The notes: a model not told the origin generated them from the sequence alone. 64,000 nt of DNA from Mesorhizobium australicum (GCF_900177325.1 NZ_FXBL01000004.1:2728001-2792000); one strand, 5' to 3'; numbered from the stretch's first letter, positions 1 through 19,870 are shown. A program made the numbers and translations.

Positions 1-2365
<2,365 letters not shown>

Positions 2366-2373
2366 GGAAAAGC

Positions 2374-2400
2374 CGCGCCGCGGGAAACGCCCGCGGCGCG
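2374..2400 (+). other. rpoB-rpoC intergenic hairpin
   Basis: An 11-base perfect inverted repeat (arms 2374-2384 and 2390-2400, loop AAACG) begins nine bases after the rpoB stop. There is no T-run after it, so it is unlikely to be a full terminator. It may be an RNA processing or stability hairpin between two genes that are normally cotranscribed. Confidence 0.6.
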
Positions 2401-2494
2401 CCACAGGTTTCGATGCGGCGGTTCGTTCCGCCAGACCAGGGGTCCCCCACCCCGACGCATTCAGAGGGACTTCGGTCCCCAACAGGAGAACGGC

Positions 2495-6688
<4,194 letters not shown>

Positions 6689-6710
6689 GCACGGTCGAAA
6701 CGAAACGGAA

Positions 6711-6740
6711 AAGGCCGCCGGTTCGCCCGGCGGCCTTTTT
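6711..6740 (+). terminator. Rho-independent terminator of rpoBC
   Basis: A nine-base GC-rich stem (6713-6721 with 6727-6735, loop TTCGC) is followed directly by five T residues. It lies 25 bases after the rpoC stop and has the classical intrinsic terminator layout. Confidence 0.9.
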
Positions 6741-6777
6741 CATATGCGGATGGCCGGGAATACCGACGGTTGTTGTT

Positions 6778-6820
6778 CTACGATCGTAGGGTTCCGTCGT
6801 TGAATGTGAACAAGTTCACA
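6778..6820. promoter_or_regulatory. Two palindromes, one CRP-like (TGTGA-N6-TCACA)
   Basis: CTACGATCGTAG (6778-6789) is a perfect 12-base palindrome. Fifteen bases later, TGTGAACAAGTTCACA (6805-6820) fits the CRP-type operator pattern TGTGA-N6-TCACA. Both lie between the rpoC terminator and a second hairpin terminator, upstream of no recognised gene on the plus strand. Which protein binds, if any, is unknown; a LacI- or GntR-family site would look similar. Confidence 0.45.
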
Positions 6821-6895
6821 GACAGTCGCACGGCCCGCAAGCCATGGGTGGGGCGCGGTTATTGATCGGGTTTCATCTCCCATTACCGCTTTTTT

Positions 6896-6932
6896 GGCCG
6901 TCCGGAATATGCCCCTCCGGACGGCCATTTTT
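6896..6932 (+). terminator. Second plus-strand terminator-like hairpin
   Basis: Ten-base perfect arms (6896-6905 and 6917-6926) are followed by ATTTTTA. The T-run is on the plus strand, so this would end a transcript made after the rpoC terminator rather than the small minus-strand gene that ends at 6957. It could be a backup for rpoC or the end of a short unannotated RNA. Confidence 0.65.
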
Positions 6933-6956
6933 ATGGTCGCTGGACGTGGCGGATGC

Positions 6957-7235
6957 TCAGAAATCGTCGAACGTGACGATCGCGACCTCTCCCTCCAGCG
7001 CGCCCTGATAGGCGGAAGCGTGCGGTTCTTCCTCCGGCATGCCGTCGATGTCGCCGATCTGGTCGAGCTCGGCCTCCGCATAACCTTCGGTCGCGAGCGC
7101 CTGCAAAGCCATCTTCACGGCGCTGTCGTCGTCCGGCGCAACGAGGAAGACATGGATTCCTTCCGCCTTGCCACCCTTCTTGCGAAAGACCCGGCCGGTG
7201 ATGATCGTGACGTGCGGTTCTTCGTTGTCGTTCAT
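6957..7235 (-). CDS. Small acidic protein of unknown function
   Basis: A 92-residue protein with start ATG at 7235 and an AGGACG ribosome site about six bases upstream. It is acidic, especially at the C-terminal half, and ends in FDDF. The N-terminal half (VTIITGRVFRKKGGKAEGIHVF, then DDDSAVKMALQALATEGY) suggests a compact alpha-beta fold. There are no cysteines, signal peptide or membrane segments. I do not recognise the family. It sits alone between rpoC and the rpsL operon, on the opposite strand to both. Longer in-frame starts exist, but the upstream codons do not read like protein. Confidence 0.75.
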   Translation of the reverse strand: MNDNEEPHVTIITGRVFRKKGGKAEGIHVFLVAPDDDSAVKMALQALATEGYAEAELDQIGDIDGMPEEEPHASAYQGALEGEVAIVTFDDF

Positions 7236-7426
7236 CTGCGTCGTCCTGTGGTGATTCCCCCGACAAGGGGCCGGGGGAAGGCTCGTCCGTCGGGATCGCA
7301 TGTCCCCGCGCGTATGGATAGGGCAGGATCGCGCCATTTTGTTGTGCGCGCCGCCCGGCTTGCGGTAACTTCGTGTCCGGCATGGCCCTCATGCGCTCGA
7401 AGTCGAGTTATATGCGGGGTTCGGGG

Positions 7427-7455
7427 TTGACGCGGCGCGACTCTGCTAGTATCAG
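7427..7455 (+). promoter_or_regulatory. Putative sigma-70 promoter of the rpsL operon
   Basis: TTGACG (7427-7432) followed after 17 bases by TATCAG (7450-7455), with the overlapping alternative TAGTAT (7447-7452). It lies 240 bases before rpsL, and the long structured leader fits this distance. The minus 35 box is good; the minus 10 box is imperfect. Confidence 0.5.
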
Positions 7456-7561
7456 CGCGGCAACCGAACCGATGTGAGGCTATCTCTTTCGGGGCGACAC
7501 GCCCTGGATATGGTCTCAAACAAGGCTCAAGTTACGCGAAATACACATTTCCGGCGTGCAC

Positions 7562-7664
7562 GAAGCGGCTCCCGCTTCCTCTGCTTTTGATCGGGCAAGA
7601 CCGCGTTAAGCGGTTTCTGCCCGAAATTCGTATGGAAATTGGTCTACAGGCGGCGTGCCGCCTG
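7562..7664 (+). promoter_or_regulatory. Three-hairpin leader of rpsL
   Basis: Three separate inverted repeats lie in the untranslated leader: 7562-7578 (seven-base stem, loop CTC), 7592-7623 (outer stem CGGGCA/TGCCCG with inner stem ACCGC/GCGGT) and 7647-7664 (seven-base stem, loop CGTG). The last ends 27 bases before the rpsL start. Ribosomal operon leaders often bind a product protein; S7 and S12 are candidates here, by inference only. Confidence 0.55.
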
Positions 7665-7691
7665 AAAACGGACGAACGACACGAGGTTTTG

Positions 7692-8063
7692 ATGCCTACA
7701 GTAAACCAGTTGATCCGCAAGCCTCGGCAGGCGCCGGCGACGCGCAACAAGGTTCCGGCGATGCAGGCCAACCCGCAGAAGCGCGGCGTCTGCACTCGCG
7801 TCTACACGACGACCCCGAAGAAGCCGAACTCGGCGCTGCGCAAGGTTGCGAAGATCCGTCTGGTCAATGGCTTCGAGGTCATCGGCTACATTCCGGGTGA
7901 GGGGCACAACCTCCAGGAACACTCGGTGGTCATGATCCGTGGCGGCCGCGTCAAGGACCTGCCGGGCGTTCGTTACCACATCATCCGCGGCGTGCTCGAC
8001 ACGCAGGGCGTGAAGAACCGCAAGCAGCGCCGTTCGAAATACGGCGCGAAGCGTCCGAAGTAA
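7692..8063 (+). CDS. rpsL: 30S ribosomal protein S12
   Basis: S12 of the ribosome decoding centre, 123 residues. The start [11 protein letters not shown] matches the family N-terminus; longer in-frame starts run into the hairpin leader and were rejected. The [11 protein letters not shown] and [12 protein letters not shown] loops are intact, with lysines at 43 and 88, the usual streptomycin-sensitive residues. It is the first gene of the rpsL-rpsG-fusA-tuf cluster, with rpsG 41 bases downstream. Confidence 0.99.
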   Translation: MPTVNQLIRKPRQAPATRNKVPAMQANPQKRGVCTRVYTTTPKKPNSALRKVAKIRLVNGFEVIGYIPGEGHNLQEHSVVMIRGGRVKDLPGVRYHIIRGVLDTQGVKNRKQRRSKYGAKRPK

Positions 8064-8092
8064 GTCCACGGCCTAGCCGCTGTCGCAGTTGA

Positions 8093-8575
<483 letters not shown>

Positions 8576-8602
8576 CCGCGGTCAAGGACGAGAGGCACCA
8601 TC

Positions 8603-10693
<2,091 letters not shown>

Positions 10694-10759
10694 TTCCAGC
10701 CGGTTGGCAGCGGATCTTTAGACAACGCCCTAACCGGCGAGAGAGAATGGAGGCCTCAG

Positions 10760-11935
<1,176 letters not shown>

Positions 11936-11956
11936 GTCGGTATCAACGGGATCTGG

Positions 11957-11978
11957 GGGCGCGGAATACGCCGCGCCC
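11957..11978 (+). other. Hairpin between tuf and rpsJ
   Basis: Eight-base perfect GC arms (11957-11964 and 11971-11978) with loop AATACG, 21 bases before the rpsJ start. There is no T-run, so it is more likely a processing or regulatory hairpin at the str-S10 junction than a terminator. Confidence 0.5.
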
Positions 11979-11999
11979 GCCCGGACAAGGAAGTGACGC

Positions 12000-12308
12000 A
12001 TGAACGGACAGAATATCCGCATCCGCCTCAAGGCGTTTGACCACCGAGTACTCGACGCGTCGACGCGCGAGATCGTCTCGACCGCCAAGCGCACCGGCGC
12101 CAACGTCCGGGGTCCGATTCCGCTCCCGACGCGGATCGAGAAGTTCACGGTCAACCGCTCGCCGCACGTCGACAAGAAGAGCCGCGAGCAGTTCGAGATG
12201 CGCACCCACAAGCGCCTTCTCGACATCGTCGACCCGACCCCGCAGACCGTCGACGCTCTGATGAAGCTCGACCTGGCGGCCGGCGTGGACGTCGAGATCA
12301 AGCTCTGA
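12000..12308 (+). CDS. rpsJ: 30S ribosomal protein S10
   Basis: S10 of the 30S head, also known as the NusE antitermination factor, 102 residues. The sequence begins [16 protein letters not shown] and has the conserved [19 protein letters not shown] loop. It opens the S10 ribosomal cluster; rplC starts 102 bases later. Confidence 0.99.
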   Translation: MNGQNIRIRLKAFDHRVLDASTREIVSTAKRTGANVRGPIPLPTRIEKFTVNRSPHVDKKSREQFEMRTHKRLLDIVDPTPQTVDALMKLDLAAGVDVEIKL

Positions 12309-12410
12309 GGTAACGAACATGAGCCCGGCGGGCATATGCCCCGAAGGCTCCTCTGAAGACAGAGCCGGATGGGGTCATCCCCGGACGGGAACTCTAAGGG
12401 AAATGAACCG

Positions 12411-13112
12411 ATGCGTTCAGGTGTGATTGCACAGAAGGTGGGTATGACCCGCATCTACAATGATGCGGGCGAGCATGTGCCGGTGACGGTCCTCCGCATG
12501 GAGAACTGCCAGGTCGTGGCGCAGCGTACCCAGGAGAAGAACGGCTACACCGCGGTGCAGCTCGGCGTCGGCCTTGCGAAGGTCAAGAACACGTCGAAGG
12601 CCGAGCGCGGCCAGTTCGCCGCCGCTTCCGTCGAGCCGAAGGCCAAGGTCGCCGAGTTCCGCGTGAGCCCCGAGAACCTTCTCGATGTCGGCTCCGAGAT
12701 CACCGTCGACCACTTCGTCGCCGGCCAGAAGGTCGACGTGACGGGCACGTCGATCGGCAAGGGCTTCCAGGGCGTCATCAAGCGCCACAATTTCGGTGGC
12801 GGTCGCGCCACCCACGGTAACTCCGTCTCGCACCGCACGCACGGTTCGACCGGCCAGCGCCAGGACCCCGGCAAGGTGTTCAAGGGCAAGAAGATGGCCG
12901 GCCACATGGGCAATACCCGCGTCACGACGCAGAACGTCGAGGTTGTCTCGACCGACGTCGACCGCGGCCTGATCCTGATCCGCGGCGCGGTTCCGGGTTC
13001 GAAGGGCGCATGGATCATGGTGCGCGACGCCGTCAAGTCGGCTCTGCCCGACAATGCACCGAAGCCGGCAGCCGTCCGCAAGAACGGCGCCGCTGAGAAG
13101 GGGGCCGAGTAA
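12411..13112 (+). CDS. rplC: 50S ribosomal protein L3
   Basis: Early-assembling L3, 233 residues. The start at 12411 ([14 protein letters not shown]) has an AAGGG ribosome site; an ATG 42 bases upstream is in frame but lies in untranslated leader. The conserved [19 protein letters not shown] loop near the peptidyl transferase centre is present. The stop overlaps the rplD start by one base (TAATG), which implies coupled translation. Confidence 0.98.
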   Translation: MRSGVIAQKVGMTRIYNDAGEHVPVTVLRMENCQVVAQRTQEKNGYTAVQLGVGLAKVKNTSKAERGQFAAASVEPKAKVAEFRVSPENLLDVGSEITVDHFVAGQKVDVTGTSIGKGFQGVIKRHNFGGGRATHGNSVSHRTHGSTGQRQDPGKVFKGKKMAGHMGNTRVTTQNVEVVSTDVDRGLILIRGAVPGSKGAWIMVRDAVKSALPDNAPKPAAVRKNGAAEKGAE

Positions 13113-13732
13113 TGGATCTCAAGGTAACCACACTCGCCGGCAAGGACGCCGGCAAGCTGTCGCTCTCGGACGAGATCTTCGGGCTCGATCCGCGCGACGA
13201 CATCCTGGCCCGCGTGGTGCGCTGGCAGCTGGCCGCGCGCCAGCAGGGCACGCACCAGGCCAAGGGCCGTGCGGACGTCGCCCGCACCGGCGCCAAGATG
13301 TACAAGCAGAAGGGCACCGGTCGCGCCCGTCACCATTCGGCCCGCGCTCCGCAGTTCCGCGGCGGCGGCAAGGCCCACGGCCCGGTGGTGCGCAGCCATG
13401 CGCATGACCTGCCCAAGAAGGTGCGTGCGCTCGGCCTCAAGCATGCGCTGTCGGCCAAGGCCAAGTCGGAGAGCCTGATCGTCATCGACGACCTGGTGCT
13501 CGGCGAGGCCAAGACCAAGGCGCTGATCGAGAATTTCGCCGCGCTGGGCCTGACCAACGCGCTGATGATCGGCGGCTCGGAGCTCGACCAGAACTTCCAG
13601 CGCGCGGCTGCGAACATTCCGAACATCGACGTGCTGCCGATCCAGGGCATCAACGTTTACGACATTCTGCGCCGCGGCACGCTGGTCCTCTCCAAGGCCG
13701 CCGTCCAGGCCCTCGAGGAGCGTTTCAAATGA
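13112..13732 (+). CDS. rplD: 50S ribosomal protein L4
   Basis: L4 of the exit tunnel, 206 residues. The extended tunnel loop is recognisable by [20 protein letters not shown]. In enterobacteria L4 also represses the S10 operon; no E. coli-type leader was identified here. The stop overlaps the rplW start by four bases (ATGA). Confidence 0.98.
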   Translation: MDLKVTTLAGKDAGKLSLSDEIFGLDPRDDILARVVRWQLAARQQGTHQAKGRADVARTGAKMYKQKGTGRARHHSARAPQFRGGGKAHGPVVRSHAHDLPKKVRALGLKHALSAKAKSESLIVIDDLVLGEAKTKALIENFAALGLTNALMIGGSELDQNFQRAAANIPNIDVLPIQGINVYDILRRGTLVLSKAAVQALEERFK

Positions 13733-14022
13733 CCGACCTCCGTCATTACGACGTGCTCGTCTCTCCGGCGATCACCGAAAAGTCGACCATGGCTTCGGAG
13801 CAGAACCAGGTCGTCTTCAATGTCGCCAAGAAGGCGACGAAGCCCGAGATCAAGGCTGCGGTCGAGGCGCTGTTCGGCGTGAAGGTCGTCGGCGTCAACA
13901 CGCTGGTGCGCAAGGGTAAGGTCAAGCGCTTCCGCGGCACGGTGGGCAAGCTGAGCGACGTCAAGAGGGCGATCGTGACGCTCAAGGACGGCGACTCGAT
14001 CGACGTCACCACCGGCCTGTAA
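13729..14022 (+). CDS. rplW: 50S ribosomal protein L23
   Basis: L23 at the tunnel exit, the docking site for trigger factor and SRP, 97 residues. The N-terminal [17 protein letters not shown] motif and the C-terminal KKFRGT-like segment ([13 protein letters not shown]) are typical. Translationally coupled to rplD; rplB follows after 19 bases. Confidence 0.98.
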   Translation: MTDLRHYDVLVSPAITEKSTMASEQNQVVFNVAKKATKPEIKAAVEALFGVKVVGVNTLVRKGKVKRFRGTVGKLSDVKRAIVTLKDGDSIDVTTGL

Positions 14023-14041
14023 GCGCTGAGAGGTTAGGAAC

Positions 14042-14875
14042 ATGGCACTGAAGAGTTACAAGCCGACGACGCCGAGCCAGCGCCAGCTGGTCATCGTCGA
14101 TCGCTCCGGCCTCTACAAGGGCAAGCCGGTCAAGGGCCTGACCGAAGGCCTGAAGTCCGCGGGCGGCCGCAACAACACCGGTCGCGTCACCGCGCGCTTC
14201 CAGGGTGGCGGTCACAAGCGCACCTATCGCATGATCGACTTCAAGCGCCGCAAGCTTGACGTCGCGGCGACGGTCGAGCGTCTCGAATATGATCCGAACC
14301 GCACCGCCTTCATCGCGCTGGTGAAGTACGAGGACGGCGAGCTGAGCTACATCCTGGCGCCGCAGCGCCTGGCGGTCGGCGACCAGATCATCGCCTCGGC
14401 CTCGGCCGACGTGAAGCCGGGCAATGCGATGCCGCTGCAGGCGATGCCGGTCGGCACGATCATTCACAATGTCGAGCTGAAGCCGGGGAAGGGCGGTCAG
14501 ATCGCCCGTTCGGCTGGCGCCTACGCCCAGCTCGTCGGCCGCGACCAGGGCATGGCGATCCTGCGCCTCAACTCGGGCGAGCAGCGCCTGGTGTCGGGTT
14601 CGTGCTTCGCCACGGTGGGTGCCGTGTCGAACCCCGACCACGGCAACATCAACCTCGGCAAGGCCGGCCGTTCGCGCTGGCTCGGCAAGCGCCCGCACAA
14701 CCGCGGCGTCACCATGAACCCGGTCGACCATCCGCACGGCGGTGGTGAAGGCCGCACCTCGGGCGGACGCCATCCGGTGACCCCGTGGGGCAAGCCGACC
14801 AAGGGCAAGAAGACCCGGTCCAACAAGTCGACCGACAAGTTCATCATGCGCTCGCGCCATGCGCGCAAGAGCTAA
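14042..14875 (+). CDS. rplB: 50S ribosomal protein L2
   Basis: L2 is required for subunit association and peptidyl transfer, 277 residues. The C-terminal signature [20 protein letters not shown], which includes the conserved histidine near the catalytic centre, is intact. Standard S10-cluster position, 15 bases before rpsS. Confidence 0.99.
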   Translation: MALKSYKPTTPSQRQLVIVDRSGLYKGKPVKGLTEGLKSAGGRNNTGRVTARFQGGGHKRTYRMIDFKRRKLDVAATVERLEYDPNRTAFIALVKYEDGELSYILAPQRLAVGDQIIASASADVKPGNAMPLQAMPVGTIIHNVELKPGKGGQIARSAGAYAQLVGRDQGMAILRLNSGEQRLVSGSCFATVGAVSNPDHGNINLGKAGRSRWLGKRPHNRGVTMNPVDHPHGGGEGRTSGGRHPVTPWGKPTKGKKTRSNKSTDKFIMRSRHARKS

Positions 14876-14890
14876 GAAGAGGTACGCGAA

Positions 14891-15169
14891 GTGACCCGTT
14901 CAGTCTGGAAAGGTCCGTTCGTCGACGGCTATCTGCTGAAGAAGGCCGACAAGGCCCGCGAAGGCGGCCGTGCGGAAGTGATCAAGATGTGGTCCCGCCG
15001 GTCCACCATCCTGCCGCAGTTCGTCGGCCTCACCTTCGGCGTCTACAACGGCCAGAAGCATGTCCCGGTCTCGGTGAACGAGGACATGGTCGGTCAGAAA
15101 TTCGGTGAGTTCGCCCCGACCCGTACCTATTACGGCCACGGCGCGGACAAGAAGGCGAAGAGGAAGTAA
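14891..15169 (+). CDS. rpsS: 30S ribosomal protein S19
   Basis: S19 of the 30S head, 92 residues, with a GTG start at 14891 ([18 protein letters not shown]). The conserved [13 protein letters not shown] and HKLGEF-like ([13 protein letters not shown]) segments are present. rplV starts two bases after its stop codon. Confidence 0.98.
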   Translation: MTRSVWKGPFVDGYLLKKADKAREGGRAEVIKMWSRRSTILPQFVGLTFGVYNGQKHVPVSVNEDMVGQKFGEFAPTRTYYGHGADKKAKRK

Positions 15170-15171
15170 CC

Positions 15172-15561
15172 ATGGGCAAGGCCAAGGCTCCGCGCAGGCT
15201 TGCGGACAACGAGGCGCGCGCCGTGCTTCGCACGATCCGCATCAGCCCTCAGAAGCTGAACCTGGTTGCCGCGCTGATCCGCGGCAAGAAGGTGGCGGCT
15301 GCGCTCAACGATCTGGAGTTCTCGCGCAAGCGCATCGCCGAGACCGTCAAGAAGACGCTCGAAAGCGCGATCGCGAACGCCGAGAACAACCACGACCTCG
15401 ACGTGGACGCCCTCGTCGTGGCCGAGGCCTATGTCGGCAAGTCGATCGTGATGAAGCGCTTCCATGCCCGCGGCCGCGGCCGCGCCTCGCGCATCGAGAA
15501 GCCGTTCTCGCACCTCACCATCGTCGTGCGCGAAGTTGAAGAGAAAGTGGAGGCCGCCTGA
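15172..15561 (+). CDS. rplV: 50S ribosomal protein L22
   Basis: L22 lines the peptide exit tunnel, 129 residues. The C-terminal beta hairpin [21 protein letters not shown], where macrolide resistance changes arise in other bacteria, is complete. The stop overlaps the rpsC start (TGATG). Confidence 0.98.
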   Translation: MGKAKAPRRLADNEARAVLRTIRISPQKLNLVAALIRGKKVAAALNDLEFSRKRIAETVKKTLESAIANAENNHDLDVDALVVAEAYVGKSIVMKRFHARGRGRASRIEKPFSHLTIVVREVEEKVEAA

Positions 15562-16271
15562 TGGGCCAGAAAGTCAATCCGATCGGACTGCGCCTCGGCA
15601 TCAACCGGACCTGGGATTCGCGCTGGTATGCGAACACCGGGGAATACGGCAAGCTGCTGCACGAGGACATCAAGATCCGCAAGTATCTGGAGAAGGAGCT
15701 CAAGCAGGCTGCCGTCTCCAAGATCGTCATCGAGCGTCCGCACAAGAAGTGCCGCGTCACGATCCACGCCGCCCGTCCCGGTCTCATCATCGGCAAGAAG
15801 GGCGCGGACATCGAGAAGCTGCGCAAGAAGCTGATGGAGATGACCAAGTCGGACACGAGCCTGAACATCGTCGAGGTCCGCAAGCCGGAGATCGACGCCA
15901 AGCTCGTCGCCCAGTCGATCGCGCAGCAGCTGGAGCGCCGCATCGCGTTCCGCCGCGCCATGAAGCGCGCCGTTCAGTCGGCGATGCGTCTGGGCGCGGA
16001 AGGCATCCGCATCAACTGCTCCGGCCGTCTCGGCGGCGCCGAGATCGCGCGTATGGAGTGGTATCGCGAAGGCCGCGTGCCGCTGCACACGCTGCGTGCG
16101 GACGTCGACTACGGCACCGCCGAGGCCCAGACCGCCTATGGCATCTGCGGCGTCAAGGTGTGGATCTTCAAGGGTGAGATCCTCGAGCACGATCCGATGG
16201 CTTCCGAGCGTCGGGCGTCCGAGGCTGAGGCCCCGACCACCGGCGGCGCTCGTCGTCGCGAGAACGCGTAA
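15561..16271 (+). CDS. rpsC: 30S ribosomal protein S3
   Basis: S3 at the mRNA entry channel, 236 residues. The KH-domain GXXG element lies in [20 protein letters not shown] near residues 74-93, and the C-terminal domain carries [20 protein letters not shown]. The extra tail rich in E, A and R is common in alphaproteobacteria. It overlaps rplV by one base; rplP follows after 34. Confidence 0.98.
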   Translation: MGQKVNPIGLRLGINRTWDSRWYANTGEYGKLLHEDIKIRKYLEKELKQAAVSKIVIERPHKKCRVTIHAARPGLIIGKKGADIEKLRKKLMEMTKSDTSLNIVEVRKPEIDAKLVAQSIAQQLERRIAFRRAMKRAVQSAMRLGAEGIRINCSGRLGGAEIARMEWYREGRVPLHTLRADVDYGTAEAQTAYGICGVKVWIFKGEILEHDPMASERRASEAEAPTTGGARRRENA

Positions 16272-16305
16272 ACAAGCGCGGCATACGTAAGAAGGATAGA
16301 GAACG

Positions 16306-16719
16306 ATGCTGCAGCCCAAGCGCACAAAGTTCCGCAAGCAGTTCAAGGGCCGTATCCACGGCGTCGCCAAGGGCGGCACCAACCTGGATTTCGGCGGCTT
16401 CGGCCTGAAGGCGCTGGAGCCCAACCGCGTCACGGCACGTGAGATCGAGGCGGCCCGCCGCGCGATCACCCGCGCCATGAAGCGCCAGGGCCGCGTCTGG
16501 ATCCGAGTGTTCCCGGACGTTCCGGTGACCTCGAAGCCGACCGAAGTCCGCATGGGTAAGGGCAAGGGCGCCGTCGATTACTGGGCGGCGCGCGTCAAGC
16601 CCGGCCGGGTGATGTTCGAGCTGGACGGCGTCTCGGAAGAGACCGCGCGCGAAGCGCTGCGTCTCGGCGCCGCCAAGCTGTCCGTGAAGACGCGCTTCAT
16701 CCAGCGCATCGCAGAGTAG
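16306..16719 (+). CDS. rplP: 50S ribosomal protein L16
   Basis: L16 at the tRNA A-site, 137 residues, beginning [19 protein letters not shown]. The conserved arginine-rich segment and the [12 protein letters not shown] stretch that reaches the peptidyl transferase centre are present. rpmC begins 14 bases downstream. Confidence 0.98.
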   Translation: MLQPKRTKFRKQFKGRIHGVAKGGTNLDFGGFGLKALEPNRVTAREIEAARRAITRAMKRQGRVWIRVFPDVPVTSKPTEVRMGKGKGAVDYWAARVKPGRVMFELDGVSEETAREALRLGAAKLSVKTRFIQRIAE

Positions 16720-16733
16720 GAAGATCGAGAGCC

Positions 16734-16934
16734 ATGAAAGCCGCCGACGCACGGGGCATGAGCCCCGATCAGCTCAATGACGAACTGGCCAAGCTGAAGA
16801 AGGAGCAGTTCAACCTGCGCTTCCAGAAGGCGACCGGCCAGATGGAGAAGACCGCGCGGGTCAAGCAGGTCCGCCGCGACATCGCCCGCATCAAGACGAT
16901 CGCTGCCGAAAAGGCCGCGGGCAAGAAGGGTTGA
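16734..16934 (+). CDS. rpmC: 50S ribosomal protein L29
   Basis: L29 at the tunnel exit, 66 residues, an all-helical two-stranded coiled protein. The family signature is visible in [20 protein letters not shown] and [10 protein letters not shown]. It sits between rplP and rpsQ as usual. Confidence 0.97.
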   Translation: MKAADARGMSPDQLNDELAKLKKEQFNLRFQKATGQMEKTARVKQVRRDIARIKTIAAEKAAGKKG

Positions 16935-16944
16935 GGAAGAGATC

Positions 16945-17187
16945 ATGCCCAAGCGCATCCTTCAGGGTACGGTCGTGAGCGACAAGAACGACAAGACGGT
17001 CGTCGTCCGCGTCGAGCGTCGCTTCACGCACCCCGTTATGAAGAAGACCGTTCGCCTGTCGAAGAAGTACAAGGCGCACGACGAGACCAATGCCTGCAAG
17101 GTGGGCGATCAGGTGTTCATCCAGGAGTCGCGTCCGATTTCGAAGGACAAGACCTGGGTCGTCGTCACCGAAGCGGCTGCGAAATAG
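16945..17187 (+). CDS. rpsQ: 30S ribosomal protein S17
   Basis: S17, an early 16S rRNA-binding OB-fold protein, 80 residues. [19 protein letters not shown] and [10 protein letters not shown] are the family hallmarks. It ends the S10 part of the cluster; a 65-base spacer precedes rplN. Confidence 0.98.
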   Translation: MPKRILQGTVVSDKNDKTVVVRVERRFTHPVMKKTVRLSKKYKAHDETNACKVGDQVFIQESRPISKDKTWVVVTEAAAK

Positions 17188-17252
17188 AGAACAAGAGACA
17201 GGCCGGAGGGCGGTGCCCCGTTTTCCGGAGATGAAGATAAAGGCGGTCAGTC

Positions 17253-17621
17253 ATGATTCAGATGCAAACTAACCTGGACGTTGCCGATAATTCCGGCGCG
17301 CGCCGCGTCATGTGCATCAAGGTGCTGGGCGGCTCGAAGCGCAAGTATGCCTCGGTCGGCGACATCATCGTCGTCTCGATCAAGGAAGCTATTCCGCGCG
17401 GCCGCGTCAAGAAGGGCGATGTCATGAAGGCGGTCGTGGTTCGCACGGCCAAGGACATTCGCCGTCCCGACGGTTCGGTCATCCGGTTCGACAAGAACGC
17501 GGCCGTTCTGGTGGACAACAAGAAAGAGCCGATCGGCACCCGTATCTTCGGGCCGGTTCCGCGCGAGCTGCGTGCGAAGAACCACATGAAGATCATCTCG
17601 CTCGCGCCTGAAGTGCTGTAA
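17253..17621 (+). CDS. rplN: 50S ribosomal protein L14
   Basis: L14 on the intersubunit face, 122 residues, starting [19 protein letters not shown]. It opens the spc part of the cluster. The conserved [19 protein letters not shown] segment is intact. Confidence 0.98.
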   Translation: MIQMQTNLDVADNSGARRVMCIKVLGGSKRKYASVGDIIVVSIKEAIPRGRVKKGDVMKAVVVRTAKDIRRPDGSVIRFDKNAAVLVDNKKEPIGTRIFGPVPRELRAKNHMKIISLAPEVL

Positions 17622-17632
17622 GGAGCCGAACG

Positions 17633-17944
17633 ATGCAGAAGATTCGCAAGGGCGACAAGGTCGTCGTGCTCGCCGGCAAGGACAAGGGCCGCACGGGGGA
17701 AGTGCTCCGCATGATGCCGAAGGACGACAAGGCTGTCGTGCGCGGCATCAACATGGTGCGCCGCCATCAGCGCCAGTCGCAGTCCCAGGAAGGCGGCATC
17801 ATTTCCAAGGAAGCGCCGATCCACGTCTCGAACATCGCCGTGGCCGATCCCAAGGACGGCAAGCCGACCCGCATCGGCTTCGAGGTGAAGGATGGCAAGA
17901 AGGTGCGCGTAGCGAAGCGCTCGGGAGCAACGATCGATGGCTAA
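17633..17944 (+). CDS. rplX: 50S ribosomal protein L24
   Basis: L24, an assembly-initiating protein with a KOW domain ([21 protein letters not shown]), 103 residues. Its end overlaps the start of rplE by eight bases, which suggests coupled translation. Confidence 0.98.
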   Translation: MQKIRKGDKVVVLAGKDKGRTGEVLRMMPKDDKAVVRGINMVRRHQRQSQSQEGGIISKEAPIHVSNIAVADPKDGKPTRIGFEVKDGKKVRVAKRSGATIDG

Positions 17945-18491
17945 GTCTTATCAGCCGCGTCTGCGCAAGGTCTACGACGAGCAGATCCGCAAGGCGCTTC
18001 AGGAACAGTTCAACTACGACAACGAGATGCAGATCCCGCGTCTCGACAAGATCGTGCTGAACATGGGCGTGGGCGAGGCGACTGCCGATTCCAAGAAGCC
18101 GACCGTGGCGGCCGAGGATCTCGGCCTGATCGCCGGCCAGAAGGCCGTCGTCACCCGCGCGCGCAACTCGATCGCCGGCTTCAAGGTTCGCGAGAACATG
18201 CCGATCGGCGCCAAGGTGACGCTCCGCAAGGAGCGCATGTACGAGTTCCTCGATCGCCTGATCAACATCGCGCTGCCGCGCGTCCGCGACTTCCGCGGCC
18301 TCAACCCGAAGAGCTTCGACGGGCGCGGCAACTATGCGATGGGCATCAAGGAGCACATCGTGTTCCCCGAGATCAACTACGACAAGGTCGACCAGATCTG
18401 GGGCATGGACATCATCGTCTGCACGACCGCCAAGACGGATGACGAAGCGCGGGCCCTTCTCAAGGCCTTCAACTTCCCGTTCCGGCAGTAA
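17937..18491 (+). CDS. rplE: 50S ribosomal protein L5
   Basis: L5 binds 5S rRNA and contacts P-site tRNA, 184 residues. [13 protein letters not shown] and the C-terminal [15 protein letters not shown] stretch are diagnostic. It overlaps rplX and is followed by rpsN after 27 bases. Confidence 0.98.
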   Translation: MAKSYQPRLRKVYDEQIRKALQEQFNYDNEMQIPRLDKIVLNMGVGEATADSKKPTVAAEDLGLIAGQKAVVTRARNSIAGFKVRENMPIGAKVTLRKERMYEFLDRLINIALPRVRDFRGLNPKSFDGRGNYAMGIKEHIVFPEINYDKVDQIWGMDIIVCTTAKTDDEARALLKAFNFPFRQ

Positions 18492-18518
18492 CGGCAAGCG
18501 GTAGGAAAGGTATTTGAA

Positions 18519-18824
18519 ATGGCCAAGACCAGTTCAGTCGAAAAGAACAACAAGCGCCGCAAGATGGTCGCCAACGCCGCTGCCAAGCGCAAGGCGCTGA
18601 AGGCGATCGTCATGGATCAGTCGCTGCCGCTCGAGGAGCGCTTCCGCGCCCAGCTCAAGCTGTCGGCGATGCCCCGCAACGGCGCCCGCACCCGCATCCG
18701 CAACCGGTGCGAAGTGACCGGCCGTCCGCGCGCGTTCTACCGCAAGCTCGGCATGTCGCGTATCGCGCTGCGTGAGCTCGGTTCGCTCGGGATGATCCCG
18801 GGCCTCGTGAAGTCCAGCTGGTAA
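18519..18824 (+). CDS. rpsN: 30S ribosomal protein S14, zinc-free long form
   Basis: S14 of the 30S head, 101 residues. This is the long form: only one cysteine remains in [21 protein letters not shown], so the four-cysteine zinc knuckle of the short form is absent. It lies in the spc cluster between rplE and rpsH. Confidence 0.98.
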   Translation: MAKTSSVEKNNKRRKMVANAAAKRKALKAIVMDQSLPLEERFRAQLKLSAMPRNGARTRIRNRCEVTGRPRAFYRKLGMSRIALRELGSLGMIPGLVKSSW

Positions 18825-18838
18825 GAGAGGGCACGACG

Positions 18839-19237
18839 ATGTCTTTGAGTGATCCCCTCGGCGATATGCTGACCCGCATCCGCAACGCTTATGGCCGCAA
18901 GAAGTCGAAGGTTTCGACGCCGGCCTCGACGCTGCGCGCCCGTGTTCTCGAAGTGATGAAGTCGGAAGGCTACATCCGCGACTACGCCCAGACCGATTTC
19001 GGCAACGGCAAGTCCGAGATCGAGATCGAACTGAAGTATGCCGAAGGCCAGCCGGTCATCCGCGAGATCGCTCGCGTGTCCAAGCCCGGCCGTCGCGTCT
19101 ACGTTTCGGTCAAGTCGATCCCGCAGGTCGCCAACGGCCTCGGCATCTCGATCCTTTCGACCCCGAAGGGCGTGATGGCCGACCACCAGGCGCGCGAGCA
19201 GAACGTCGGCGGCGAAATCCTCTGCCAGATCTTCTGA
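18839..19237 (+). CDS. rpsH: 30S ribosomal protein S8
   Basis: S8 binds the central domain of 16S rRNA, 132 residues. The C-terminal signature [18 protein letters not shown] is present. In enterobacteria S8 represses the spc operon, but the target site was not located here. Confidence 0.98.
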   Translation: MSLSDPLGDMLTRIRNAYGRKKSKVSTPASTLRARVLEVMKSEGYIRDYAQTDFGNGKSEIEIELKYAEGQPVIREIARVSKPGRRVYVSVKSIPQVANGLGISILSTPKGVMADHQAREQNVGGEILCQIF

Positions 19238-19274
19238 TCAGGCAGACCGAACAAACAGGAACGAGGACAAGACA

Positions 19275-19808
19275 ATGTCTCGTATTGGCAAGAAGCCCGT
19301 CGCTCTCCCGCAGGGCGTGACCGCCTCGGTCAACGGCCAGACGGTGAGCGCGAAGGGACCGAAGGGCGAACTCAAGTTCGTCGTCAACGACGAGGTCCTG
19401 GTCAAGCTGCAGGACGGCGAGATCGCCGTCGAGCCGCGCGACCAGTCGAAGCTCGCACGGTCGAAGTGGGGCATGTCCCGCACGATGATCGTCAACATCC
19501 TCAACGGCGTGAAGGACGGTTTCGAGAAGCGTCTCGAGATCAACGGCGTTGGCTATCGCGCGGCCATGCAGGGCAAGAACCTGCAGCTGTCGCTCGGCTT
19601 CAGCCACGAAGTCGTCTACCAGACGCCGGAGGGCATCACGATCGCGACGCCGAAGCCGACCGAGATCGTCGTCAGCGGCATCGACAAGCAGCAGGTCGGC
19701 CAGGTAGCCGCCGAGATCCGCGAATATCGCGGCCCCGAGCCCTACAAAGGCAAGGGCGTAAAGTATGCGGGCGAGAAGATCGTCCGTAAGGAAGGCAAGA
19801 AGAAGTAA
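19275..19808 (+). CDS. rplF: 50S ribosomal protein L6
   Basis: L6 near the GTPase-associated centre, 177 residues, beginning [16 protein letters not shown] and ending with the conserved [22 protein letters not shown] heptamer palindrome starts on the base after its stop codon and widens the gap to rplR to 143 bases, unusually large for this operon. Confidence 0.98.
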   Translation: MSRIGKKPVALPQGVTASVNGQTVSAKGPKGELKFVVNDEVLVKLQDGEIAVEPRDQSKLARSKWGMSRTMIVNILNGVKDGFEKRLEINGVGYRAAMQGKNLQLSLGFSHEVVYQTPEGITIATPKPTEIVVSGIDKQQVGQVAAEIREYRGPEPYKGKGVKYAGEKIVRKEGKKK

Positions 19809-19870
19809 GGCAGTAGGGAGTAGGCAGTAGTGAGTAGTGATCTACTGCCGGCTGCCTACTCACTACTCAC
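19809..19870 (+). repeat. Heptamer palindrome, AGTAGGC type, copy 1
   Basis: The left arm is four seven-base units of the GCAGTAG / GGAGTAG / TGAGTAG kind. The right arm is the reverse complement of the same units (CTACTGC, CTGCCTA, CTCACTA). The transcribed RNA would fold into a long imperfect hairpin. It begins directly after the rplF stop and ends 81 bases before rplR. The same pattern recurs after rpsM and sufD. Confidence 0.85.
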
